This document shows, one piece after another, positions 1 to 6,954 of a stretch of DNA of 11,730 nt. Where the stretch lies: assembly GCA_021300125.1 (NCBI GenBank), contig JAJTHX010000062.1, positions 1 to 11,730 on the forward strand. The letters are read 5' to 3'. The first letter of the stretch is position 1. Each line of letters begins with the position of its first letter. The position numbers and the translations under genes are program-made. The stretch is from Betaproteobacteria bacterium. GTDB taxonomy: Bacteria > Pseudomonadota > Gammaproteobacteria > Burkholderiales > SG8-41. The notes beneath the pieces were generated by a model. It saw only the letters and a program-made list of their open reading frames with translations. It did not search any database and had not been told where the DNA came from.

Positions 1-888
1 GCGTCCCGCGCTGTCGAGCTGCGGGCGAAAACAGCGCTGCCCCTCATCCCACTGGTGGCGGATATCGGTGGACAAGGCGAGGTTGCCGTTGGGCACCACG
101 CCCTGGTGCAGGAACACCAGATCGGCTGCGATGCGCCGGCTGCGCCCGCCGCTTTCAAATTCGATCTCGCGCACGCGGCCCGGCCCGTGGATGGCCAGCC
201 GCGTCACCCCGCGATGGAAGGGCACGCGGGCCGCACGGATTTCACGCAACAGCCCCAGGCCCTTGAACAGGTAGCCCGGCAGTCCGAGCATCCCGGGCAG
301 ATGCGGCAGCGCGCCCCCAAGGTCGTACGAGGTCTCCAGCAGTGCCGCGGGTGGCCGGCCGGCGCGGATCAACTGCGCTGCAAGCAGCAGCAGCAAGGGG
401 CCGCAGCCGGCGAGCACGCAGCGGCCTTCGGGCGCGAATCCGTTCGCCTTGAGCAGGGTCTGCCCGGCGCCGCAACTCATCACCCCAGGCAGTGTCCAGC
501 CCGGCACCGGCAGCGGGCGTTCCATCGCACCGGTGGCGATCAGCACCCGCTGCGCCTGGAGGATGCCTACCGCGCCCTCACCCCCAACGTTACGCCGGTA
601 ATAGACACGGCCATCGTGGCCGATCTGCCACACCTGGGCCTGCGGCAGGTAGTCCACACCGCTGTCAAGGAAGGCACGCAAAAGCGCCAGGCCTGCCGCA
701 TAGTCCGTCCCCAGCCATTGCAGATGCGACGGACGCTGCGACGCCACCGCTTCGATGTTGCGGTAGATCTGACCGCCGGGCGCGGGCTGTTCATCGAGCA
801 CCACCACCCCGAGGCCCGCCGCGGCGGCGCTCACCGCCGCGGAAAGCCCCGCCGGACCGGCGCCGACGATGGCCAGATCAGCCTGCAT
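1..888 (-). CDS. FAD/NAD(P)-dependent oxidoreductase, HcnB/OoxA-like alpha subunit (3' end beyond window)
   Basis: The frame is open from ATG at 888 to the window edge, giving 296 residues with no stop. Residues 9-14 are GAGPAG, the first FAD dinucleotide-binding motif. The strand end and loop DEQPAPGGQIYR (32-43) are typical of the HcnB / opine-oxidase-A / sarcosine-oxidase-alpha-like flavoproteins. ATGAMERP (118-125) and a second Rossmann glycine motif GCGP (161-164) complete the pyridine-nucleotide-disulfide-reductase fold. Family members are about 460-480 residues, so roughly the last third, including any C-terminal cysteine cluster, lies outside the window. The start overlaps the stop of the [2Fe-2S] gene as TGATG, which suggests translational coupling. 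I infer that it is the electron-transfer flavoprotein subunit of a heterotrimeric amine or amino-acid dehydrogenase with the two preceding genes. The substrate cannot be read from the sequence; opine, D-hydroxyproline or glycine-type substrates are all known in the family. Confidence 0.88.
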   Translation of the reverse strand, partial: MQADLAIVGAGPAGLSAAVSAAAAGLGVVVLDEQPAPGGQIYRNIEAVASQRPSHLQWLGTDYAAGLALLRAFLDSGVDYLPQAQVWQIGHDGRVYYRRNVGGEGAVGILQAQRVLIATGAMERPLPVPGWTLPGVMSCGAGQTLLKANGFAPEGRCVLAGCGPLLLLLAAQLIRAGRPPAALLETSYDLGGALPHLPGMLGLPGYLFKGLGLLREIRAARVPFHRGVTRLAIHGPGRVREIEFESGGRSRRIAADLVFLHQGVVPNGNLALSTDIRHQWDEGQRCFRPQLDSAGR

Positions 889-1184
889 CACAGTTTCGCC
901 CCGGGCTTGCCGAGCTGGGGTGCGATGCGCATGCCTTCGCGCACGATCACGAGACAGCCCTGCTGGTTGGGCTCGCCGTCGATTTCCATCAGGCATTCAA
1001 AGCACACACCCATCATGCAATAGGGTGCCCTGCCCTCACCGCTGACCGGCGTGGTGCGTGTGATGCCGGCGCCATGCATCAGCATCGCCGCCGCCGCGGT
1101 GCAGCCTTCCGGCACGGCAACACCGCGGCCGCCGATCACGACCATCACAGTCGCGCCGGCGGCGTCAGGCAGCGGCTTGAACAT
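888..1184 (-). CDS. Small (2Fe-2S)-binding subunit, HcnA-like
   Basis: This encodes 98 residues. The cysteines C56, C61, C64 and C77 form C-x4-C-x2-C-x12-C, the [2Fe-2S] ligand pattern of the Fer2_4 family (HcnA and the small subunit of heterotrimeric D-hydroxyproline dehydrogenase). The family context PYCMMGVCFEC is clear. The frame is open further upstream to 1352, but that stretch is Arg/Ser-rich shadow of the preceding gene, and the ferredoxin fold starts at MFKPL, so ATG 1184 is chosen. That start lies 20 bases inside the end of the preceding DAO-type gene, with a weak AGG motif ahead of it. The stop overlaps the next ATG (TGATG). The likely role is to carry electrons between the flavins of the two larger subunits. 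In sox-type sarcosine oxidase this module is fused into the alpha chain; here it is a free subunit. Confidence 0.9.
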   Translation of the reverse strand: MFKPLPDAAGATVMVVIGGRGVAVPEGCTAAAAMLMHGAGITRTTPVSGEGRAPYCMMGVCFECLMEIDGEPNQQGCLVIVREGMRIAPQLGKPGAKL

Positions 1185-2280
1185 TGAACCTGGCCGTGGA
1201 AAACCGCGCCAGTTTGGGCGGTAGCGCACCCTCGACCACATAGCGCGCGTAGTGGTTGGCATGCGCCGCGGCCAGCGTGACGCCGCTGTGGCAGGTGCAG
1301 ACGAAGGCGCCGGGATACTGCGCCGACTGCTCGTACACCGGCAGGCCGTCACTGGACATCACGCGCAGCGCGCCCCAGCTCCTCACGATGCGCGCGTGGC
1401 GCAGGAAGGGAAAGGTTTTCAGCGCGCGCTGGGCCAGGGTGTGCACGATTTCCGGCGACGTGGTGTCGTCGAAACCGCTTTCCTCGCGCGACTCGCCGAT
1501 CATGATCGTGCCCTCGACGGTCTGGCGGATCATCAGGGTCGGCATGTTCAGCACCGGCTGCATGCGCTCGGTGACGATGATCTGGCCGCGCACCGGGCGC
1601 ACCGGCACATGCAGGCCGACCATCGCCCCCAGGGCGCGGTTGCCGAGCCCGGCGGCCAGTACGAGCTTCGGCGCGGCATGAAGGGCGCCGCCGGCATTGA
1701 CCCGGAAATCGTTGGGCCGCGCATCAATCGCATCGACCCGGGCATTGGGCACATAACTTCCGCCAAGGCCGATGAAGGCCGCGTGCAGCGCACGCAGCGT
1801 GTAGAGCGGATTGGCATGGCCGTCATACGGCGTGTAGGAAGCGCCGGCGACTTCGGGTCCGATCGCGGGAATCAGCTTTTTCAGCGCAGCAGGATTGAGC
1901 ATTTCATATTCAAACCGCGTCTCACCCGCTTCAAGGTGGAGCTGCGCCATGCGCTGGCTGCGCCGTTCCAGCTCCTCGTCATTGAGGCAGATGGTGACTC
2001 CGCCCGGCCGCTCGTGGCCGCTGGACACCCCGGTTGCGCGCTGCAGTTCGTCCGAAAACGCAGCCCACTCATCGGAGGAACGCCGGGTCCAGCGCTGGTA
2101 CTCGGGCACGCCGAACCCCTTGCTCTGCACCCACACCAGGCCGAAGTTGCCGCGTGAGGCGCGGTGCGCAATATCGCCCTCGTCGAGCACGGTCACGCGC
2201 CGGCCCAGCCTTGCGAGGCCGTAGGCCACCGCGGTGCCGACCAGCCCGCCGCCGAGGACCAGGACGTCGCTGTCCGCCAC
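1165..2280 (-). CDS. FAD-dependent oxidoreductase of the DAO family, HcnC/OoxB-like catalytic subunit
   Basis: This encodes 371 residues from a GTG start. The N-terminus holds GGGLVG (10-15) and the acidic strand end LDEGD (32-36), the FAD ADP-binding fold. The C-terminal half has W-GALRVMSSDGLPVYE followed by HSGVTLAAAHA, the usual FAD-closing region of glycine-oxidase / sarcosine-oxidase-beta / HcnC proteins. The length matches that group (370-420). The family removes hydride from a C-N bond, giving an imine that hydrolyses to a keto acid or aldehyde plus an amine. The gene starts 8 bases after the second tctC-like gene and overlaps the [2Fe-2S] gene by 20 bases, so I infer one heterotrimeric enzyme from the three genes. 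The order here is C-A-B rather than the A-B-C of hcnABC. GTG is the first usable start in the gap and has only a weak GAGG upstream. Glycine oxidase or another DAO-family activity cannot be excluded. Confidence 0.88.
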   Translation of the reverse strand: MADSDVLVLGGGLVGTAVAYGLARLGRRVTVLDEGDIAHRASRGNFGLVWVQSKGFGVPEYQRWTRRSSDEWAAFSDELQRATGVSSGHERPGGVTICLNDEELERRSQRMAQLHLEAGETRFEYEMLNPAALKKLIPAIGPEVAGASYTPYDGHANPLYTLRALHAAFIGLGGSYVPNARVDAIDARPNDFRVNAGGALHAAPKLVLAAGLGNRALGAMVGLHVPVRPVRGQIIVTERMQPVLNMPTLMIRQTVEGTIMIGESREESGFDDTTSPEIVHTLAQRALKTFPFLRHARIVRSWGALRVMSSDGLPVYEQSAQYPGAFVCTCHSGVTLAAAHANHYARYVVEGALPPKLARFSTARFNVQAAA

Positions 2281-2288
2281 GCCGGGCC

Positions 2289-3266
2289 TCAGTTCGCCTT
2301 GATGCCGGCAGCCTTCACTACCCGGCCCCAGCGGTCGAATTCGGAAATGAGTTTTTCCGACAACTGCTTCAGGTCCATCGGCTCGGGGTCGATACCGAGC
2401 GAGATCAGCTTGCCCTGCACGTCGGGTGATGACAGCGCGCGGACGGACAGTTGATGCAGTTTTTCGAGGATCGGGCGCGGCGTCGACGCGGTGATCAGCA
2501 CGCCATACCAGGAGCCGACGTCATAACCCGGCACGGTCTCACCGACCGAAGGCAGATCGGGCAGCAGCGTGGTGCGTTTGGCGCTGCTCACCGCCAGCAG
2601 CTTGAGCTGTTTTTGCTTGACGAAAGGCAGCGCGCTGGAAAGCCCTGATATCAGGATGTCGATCTCGCCGCTGGCGAGTCCGATCAGCGCCGGCCCCGCA
2701 CCCTTGTACGGCACATGCACGATGTTGATGCCGGCCAGCATCTTCAACTGCTCGCCGGCGAGGTGCGAGGTCGCGCCCTGCCCGGATGAGCCGAAATTGA
2801 GCTTGCCGGGGCGTGACCTCGCCAGCGCCAGCAGTTCCTTCACCGAATTCGCCGGCAGGTTCGGCGCCACCATCAGGCCGAGGGGGCTGTTGCCGATCAG
2901 CGCCGCCATCACGAAATCGCTGCGCGTGCTGAACGGCAGCTTGATCAGATGGGGTGCGATGGCCACCGTGCCGTTGGCAGCCACCATCAGCGTGTGGCCG
3001 TCGGCGGGTGCGCGCGCGGCGATCTCGCCGGCAACACTGCCGCCGGCGCCATGGCGGTTGTCCACCACTACCTGCTGGCCCATGATGTCGGACAGCCTCG
3101 TCGCGAACACGCGGGCTGCGACATCGGTCGGACCGCCGGCGGCCTGGGCCACGAGCATGCGCACCGGACGTGTCGGATAGGCAGGGTCAGCCGGCTTGGG
3201 CGCCTGAGCCGCGATCGCGGCGCCGGGCAGGCACAACACCGCCCATCGGAATATTGCTGAGATCAT
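2289..3266 (-). CDS. Tripartite tricarboxylate transporter substrate-binding protein (Bug/TctC family), copy 1
   Basis: This encodes 325 residues, the usual size for Bug proteins. A Sec signal peptide (hydrophobic residues 4-20, small residues AIAA before the cut near 20) sends it to the periplasm. The mature part opens with YPTRPVRMLVAQAAGGPTD (30-48), the Bug ligand-binding strand and GG loop. It continues with QQVVVDNRHGAGG (64-76), SHLAGE and HVPYKGAGPA, all family hallmarks. Bug proteins capture carboxylates, amino acids or aromatic acids for TctAB-type or unidentified permeases. No tctA or tctB is in the window. AAAGGG seven bases before the ATG is a good ribosome binding site, unusually set in an AT-rich patch of about 35 bases between this gene and the preceding MmgE/PrpD gene. 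The ligand is not predictable. The protein differs clearly from the second Bug protein at 5914-6919, so the two are not a recent duplication. Confidence 0.93.
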   Translation of the reverse strand: MISAIFRWAVLCLPGAAIAAQAPKPADPAYPTRPVRMLVAQAAGGPTDVAARVFATRLSDIMGQQVVVDNRHGAGGSVAGEIAARAPADGHTLMVAANGTVAIAPHLIKLPFSTRSDFVMAALIGNSPLGLMVAPNLPANSVKELLALARSRPGKLNFGSSGQGATSHLAGEQLKMLAGINIVHVPYKGAGPALIGLASGEIDILISGLSSALPFVKQKQLKLLAVSSAKRTTLLPDLPSVGETVPGYDVGSWYGVLITASTPRPILEKLHQLSVRALSSPDVQGKLISLGIDPEPMDLKQLSEKLISEFDRWGRVVKAAGIKAN

Positions 3267-3282
3267 TATATAACCCTTTGTT

Positions 3283-4656
3283 TTAATTGATATTTATTTT
3301 AGCCATTTGCAGTAGTACTCCCGCATCGGCAATGCGCTCGAAATCATCCAGCTGCTGCGCAAGAGTTTCCACCTGCGCCTGGGGCAGTGCACGCCCTGCA
3401 CAATCGACAAACTTCGCACGCAACTGCGCAGGGGGTATCGGATTGTCGGCCGTGCGACCGAGCTGGATGTCCACCCGGTCTTCGAGCAGGCGACCATCAT
3501 CCAGGGTGACGCGCACCTCGGCACCGAAGTGATTGTCGGCCGGAAACTGTCCCGGCCGATGCACCGCGGATTGCACCCGCGTCATCAGTTTGCGCACCGC
3601 AGGATCGCGCCAGGCCTCGCCTTCAAAATGCTCGATGCCGATGCAGCCCTCGATCGCGGCGCGGCTGACGCAATACTGCACGCTGAACTTGGCATCGAGG
3701 TTGCCCTGGGGATCGGGCCGGTCGGTGTGGGCGAGGCGGCGTGCCGGGGTCCAGGTCTCGATACGCCGGATGCGTTCGGGGTCGATGCGCCCGCCCTCAC
3801 CGCGCACGATGGCCAGCATGGCATCCAGCGCCGAGTGTGTAGCCGCGCAACAGGGATACTGCTTGTAGCCGGCGCCAGGCCGCAGTATCTGCAGTGGCGA
3901 CGCCCAGGATTCGAGGATGCGCGCCGCGTCGTAATGGCCGGCGCCGTTGTAGACCTCGAAAAAGCCCTGCTTGTGCTCGAAGGCGGCGGCGCCGGCGGTA
4001 AATCCTTCACGCGCGAGCAGCACCGCGAACAGCCCGTTGCGCGCGCAGTGGCCGACATGCATCGGCTTGGTCATGGTGCCGAAATTGGCCTTGATGCCGG
4101 ATGCCAGCGACGCGCCTATGGACAGCGCGGTGGCGGTTTTCGCGGCATCGAGGCGCAGCAGCGCGGCGCAGGCGCCGACGACGGCGAAGGTGCCCAGCGT
4201 CGAGGTCGGATGCCAGCCCTTCTCGTAATGGTGAAAATTGACGCCGAGGCCGATACGGGTGCCGGTCTCGAAGCCGACGGTGTGTGCGATGAGCAGGTCG
4301 CGGCCGCTGCCGCCGAAGGCCTCGGCCGCGGCGAGCAGCGCCGGAACCACGGTCGCGGAAACGTGGCCGCCCATGGTGTTGCTGCCGTTGTCGTAGTCGA
4401 GCGCATGCGCCGCAGTACCGTTGACCATCGCGGCATCCAGCGGCGCGGCGCTGCGACCACTGCCCGCCAGCGTGCACGGGCCTTCACCGGACACTGCAGT
4501 TGCAGCGACGGTGCGGGTGCAGGGTTCTGCGGCACCGGCGAGCATGCAGCCCAGCGTGTCTTCGAAGGCCACGCGCGAGGCTTCCAGCGCAGCATCCGGC
4601 AGAGCGGCCTCGCGCAGCGCGACGATGCATTCGGCGATGTCGTAAGCGAGCGCCAT
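3283..4656 (-). CDS. MmgE/PrpD family protein (dehydratase/epimerase fold)
   Basis: This encodes 457 residues, full length for the family (about 450). Recognisable blocks in order are AHALDYDN (83-90) followed by a GGH-containing loop (96-98) and the alanine-rich helix ATVVPALLAAAEAFGG, then GWHPTSTLGTFA (147-158), KPMHVGHCARNG (197-208), the FEHKQGFFEVYNG stretch (226-238) and YKQYPCCAATHS (264-275). The family includes 2-methylcitrate dehydratase (PrpD), aconitate decarboxylase and the iminodisuccinate epimerase of Agrobacterium. No prpB, prpC or acn neighbour is present, so a role in the methylcitrate cycle is unlikely. Lying between a DadA-like dehydrogenase and a Bug binding protein, it more likely isomerises or dehydrates a pathway intermediate. 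ATG 4656 is two bases after the upstream stop, with a GGGG-type ribosome site overlapping that gene's end. The last residues, KININ, fall in an AT-rich patch. It is probably cytoplasmic, as there is no signal peptide. Confidence 0.92.
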   Translation of the reverse strand: MALAYDIAECIVALREAALPDAALEASRVAFEDTLGCMLAGAAEPCTRTVAATAVSGEGPCTLAGSGRSAAPLDAAMVNGTAAHALDYDNGSNTMGGHVSATVVPALLAAAEAFGGSGRDLLIAHTVGFETGTRIGLGVNFHHYEKGWHPTSTLGTFAVVGACAALLRLDAAKTATALSIGASLASGIKANFGTMTKPMHVGHCARNGLFAVLLAREGFTAGAAAFEHKQGFFEVYNGAGHYDAARILESWASPLQILRPGAGYKQYPCCAATHSALDAMLAIVRGEGGRIDPERIRRIETWTPARRLAHTDRPDPQGNLDAKFSVQYCVSRAAIEGCIGIEHFEGEAWRDPAVRKLMTRVQSAVHRPGQFPADNHFGAEVRVTLDDGRLLEDRVDIQLGRTADNPIPPAQLRAKFVDCAGRALPQAQVETLAQQLDDFERIADAGVLLQMAKININ

Positions 4657-4658
4657 GG

Positions 4659-5906
4659 CTAGGCCCCGAAACGCAGCGGACTGAAGGCGGCAACATCAGC
4701 GCTGCTGGGCCGCCCTGCCACCAGCTCCGCAGCGAGTTTTCCCATCACAGGCCCGGCCGACATGCCGAAGTGTGAATTGCCGAAGGCAAACCAGGCATTG
4801 TCGGCGGCGGGCGCCCGGCCCAGGACCGGCACACCGTCGGGCAGGCTCGGCCGGTTGCCGCTCCACACCGAAACCGAGTCCAGCCTGACACCCGGAAACA
4901 TGCGCTGCGCCTGACGCTTGAGCACCTCGGTGCGCCGCCAGTCCGGCTCGGCATGGAGGCCGCCAAACTCCGCAGTACCGGCGAGTCGCAGACCGACATT
5001 CATCGGTGCGCAGGCAAACTTGGCATCGGTGTGAGTGACCGGCATGCGCGGCATCACGCCGGGATCGGCGATGGTGATGTGATAACCACGCTCGGCCTCC
5101 AGCGGCAACCGGCAGCCGAGTTGCGCCGCCAGTTCGCGCGACGCCGCACCTGCGGCGATCACCACCCGTTGAACGGGATGCGCCCTGCCTTCGATGATCA
5201 GCCCCCGCACCGCGCCGCCCTCCGTCCGGAAGCCTTCGACCTTGCCGCGCAGGACCCGGGCACCGTCGCGCTGCGCGATGCCGGCGAGCCCGGTCACCAG
5301 CTGGTGCGGGTTCTTTGTACGGCCGTTTTTGGGCAGCAGCAGGCCGCTTTTGAAAATGGGCGCGAGGCAGGGTTCCAGCTCGCGCACCTCCATCCAGTCC
5401 AGCGCCACGGCCTCGACACCGAATTGCGCACGCATGCGCTGGGCCAGCGCCGAACCCTGGGCCGCGCCGGGTTTTTCCGAAACATAGAGCTGGCCGGAGA
5501 GTTCGATCAGGTCGGCCACGGGCGTGCCGCGGGTGAGTTCGGCGTAAGCCTCCAGCGTTCCGCTGTGCAGCGCGTGCATCGCGCGCGAAGTGCGCAGCGC
5601 CGCCTCCTCCCCCGCCGAGCGCACCGCCTGTGTCAGCCAGGGCAGCGCCTTCAGGAAGTAGCCGGGCCGCACCGCGAGCGGCCCTTCCGGGTCAAGCAGC
5701 CAGCCCGGCGCCTCCTTCCAGATGCCGGGTATCAGGTACGGCACGACCGCGCCCGGACTGATGTTACCCGCGTTGCCAAAGGACGCACCCTCGCCGATGC
5801 CGCCACTGTCAACCAGTGTCACCGCAAAGCCGGCGCGCTGCAGCCACAGCGCCGAGCACACGCCTACGATGCCGGCGCCGACGACGGTAACGCTCGGTTG
5901 GTCCAA
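4659..5906 (-). CDS. DadA-like FAD-dependent D-amino-acid/amine dehydrogenase
   Basis: This encodes 415 residues, the length of DadA (about 415-435). GAGIVG (10-15) is the FAD Rossmann motif. The DadA-type signature FGNAGNISPG follows near residue 43. The C-terminal part has GNRPSLPDGVPVLGRAP and then FGNSHFGMSAGPVMGKLAAELV, the family's flavin-closing block. The group oxidises D-amino acids or secondary amines, passing electrons to the respiratory chain rather than directly to oxygen. The start codon is TTG: no ATG or GTG lies between the preceding stop (5914-5916) and the Rossmann strand, and GGAG motifs precede it at -14 and immediately upstream. The gene lies 7 bases after one gene and 2 bases before the next, so it is co-transcribed. 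It is a second, distinct C-N oxidising flavoenzyme in the same operon as the HcnC-like protein. The substrate is unknown. Confidence 0.9.
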   Translation of the reverse strand: MDQPSVTVVGAGIVGVCSALWLQRAGFAVTLVDSGGIGEGASFGNAGNISPGAVVPYLIPGIWKEAPGWLLDPEGPLAVRPGYFLKALPWLTQAVRSAGEEAALRTSRAMHALHSGTLEAYAELTRGTPVADLIELSGQLYVSEKPGAAQGSALAQRMRAQFGVEAVALDWMEVRELEPCLAPIFKSGLLLPKNGRTKNPHQLVTGLAGIAQRDGARVLRGKVEGFRTEGGAVRGLIIEGRAHPVQRVVIAAGAASRELAAQLGCRLPLEAERGYHITIADPGVMPRMPVTHTDAKFACAPMNVGLRLAGTAEFGGLHAEPDWRRTEVLKRQAQRMFPGVRLDSVSVWSGNRPSLPDGVPVLGRAPAADNAWFAFGNSHFGMSAGPVMGKLAAELVAGRPSSADVAAFSPLRFGA

Positions 5907-5913
5907 CTCCGGA

Positions 5914-6919
5914 TTACTCCGCCTTGATGTTGCGTTCCTTCACCAGCCTGGCGAACTTGTTGCGTTCGTTGCGGATGAATGCGGCGGTTTCTGCCGGGGA
6001 ACGCGCCCCCTCCGGCTCGAAACCCAGACCCACCATCTTGGCACGCAGTTCGGCGTTCGCAGTGACCTCGCGCAAGGCGGCGTTCAGCCTGGACACCGCT
6101 TCCGGCGGGGTTCCGGCCGGCGCCTGGATCGACTCCCAGGTGCCGACATCGAAGCCCGGCACGCCGGACTCGGCGATCGTGGGAATGTCCGGGGCGCCGG
6201 AAGCCCGCTTCGCGGTGGACACCGCCAGCGCGCGCAGCTTGCCCTCGCGGGCCAGCGCGATGGCGGAACCGATGCCCGGCATCATCATCGTGATGCGGCC
6301 GCCCATCACGTCCGCCAGCGCCGGCGCGCTGCCCTTGAACGGCACATGCAGCATGTCGGAGCCGGTCATGCTGTTGAGCATCTCGCCGGCAAGATGGGCC
6401 GCACTGCCCAGGCCGAACGAGGCATAAGTCAGCTTGCCCGGCTGCTTTTTCGCCATCGCCAGCAATTCGCTGACACTGGCAATGCCCGATCCGGGATGGG
6501 TCACCATCAGCAGCGGCACGATCGCCACCAGGCCCACCGGTGCGAAATCCTTCTCGATGTCGTAGCTGAGTTTGTAGAGACTGGGGTTGATCGCGAACGA
6601 AGCCGAGACAAACAGCAGCGTATAGCCGTCGGCCGGCTGGCTGCGGACATGTTCGGTGGCAACGATGGTGTTGGCGCCCGCCTTGTTGTCGACCACGATC
6701 TGCTGGCCGAGGCGGCCGCCCATCGCGCCGCCGACCAGCCGCGCCAGCGCGTCTGAACCGCCGCCGGGGGGGGAACCCGACATAGAGCTTGACCGGCTTG
6801 TTGGGGAAAGACTGGGCTGCGGTCTGCGCAGCTGCCGGCAGTGCCAGGAATACCGCCAGGACAGACAGCAGGACGGCGCCGGCGCTGGGACCGGTACGGC
6901 GCGGGATCGAGTCATTCAT
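5914..6919 (-). pseudogene. Bug/TctC family substrate-binding protein, copy 2, frameshifted at a C8 run
   Basis: The true N-terminus starts at ATG 6919 behind a strong AAAGGAGGG ribosome site. It encodes a signal peptide (hydrophobic 14-30, cut near PAAA-Q), then SFPNKPVKLYVGFPP (37-51). From there the Bug motif GGGSDALARLVGG continues only in another frame. The break is a run of eight C on the coding strand (plus positions 6766-6773); seven C would restore VGFPPGGGSD and an intact protein of 334 residues ending at 5914. The downstream part carries further Bug hallmarks: QQIVVDNKAGAN, AHLAGEM and HVPFKGSAPA. As read, translation from the real start shifts into a nonsense frame that stays open to 5864, past the DadA-like start. 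An alternative start at 6915 would give a protein with no signal peptide and scrambled first 50 residues. The cause may be a sequencing indel, a real mutation or slippage. It lies 35 bases after the gamma-glutamyltransferase-like gene. Confidence 0.88.
6766..6773 (-). repeat. Homopolymer C8 tract at a frameshift site
   Basis: There are eight consecutive G on the plus strand (C on the coding strand) exactly where the binding-protein reading frame breaks. Removing one base restores the conserved family motif. Runs of this length are prone to replication slippage and to read errors. Confidence 0.9.
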
Positions 6920-6954
6920 GCTGCACCCTCCTTTAAAGTCCGCAAGAACATGGT

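Noticed and set aside
888..1352. A longer, 154-residue version of the [2Fe-2S] protein
   Set aside because: The first 56 residues are low-complexity shadow of the DAO gene, while the ferredoxin fold and homologue lengths fit the start at 1184.
3264..3300. TATAAT in the AT-rich patch before the copy-1 binding protein as an internal promoter
   Set aside because: The hexamer overlaps the ATG itself, the upstream hexamer is a poor -35, and transcription would begin inside the gene. The patch is better explained as the ribosome-binding region.
3283..4656. Assigning the MmgE/PrpD gene as prpD of the methylcitrate cycle
   Set aside because: None of the usual partners (prpB, prpC, acnD/prpF, prpR) is present, and the neighbours are C-N oxidising enzymes and Bug proteins.
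3529..4662. A 377-residue plus-strand open frame
   Set aside because: It is antisense to the MmgE/PrpD gene, which has clear family motifs; the plus-strand product has none.
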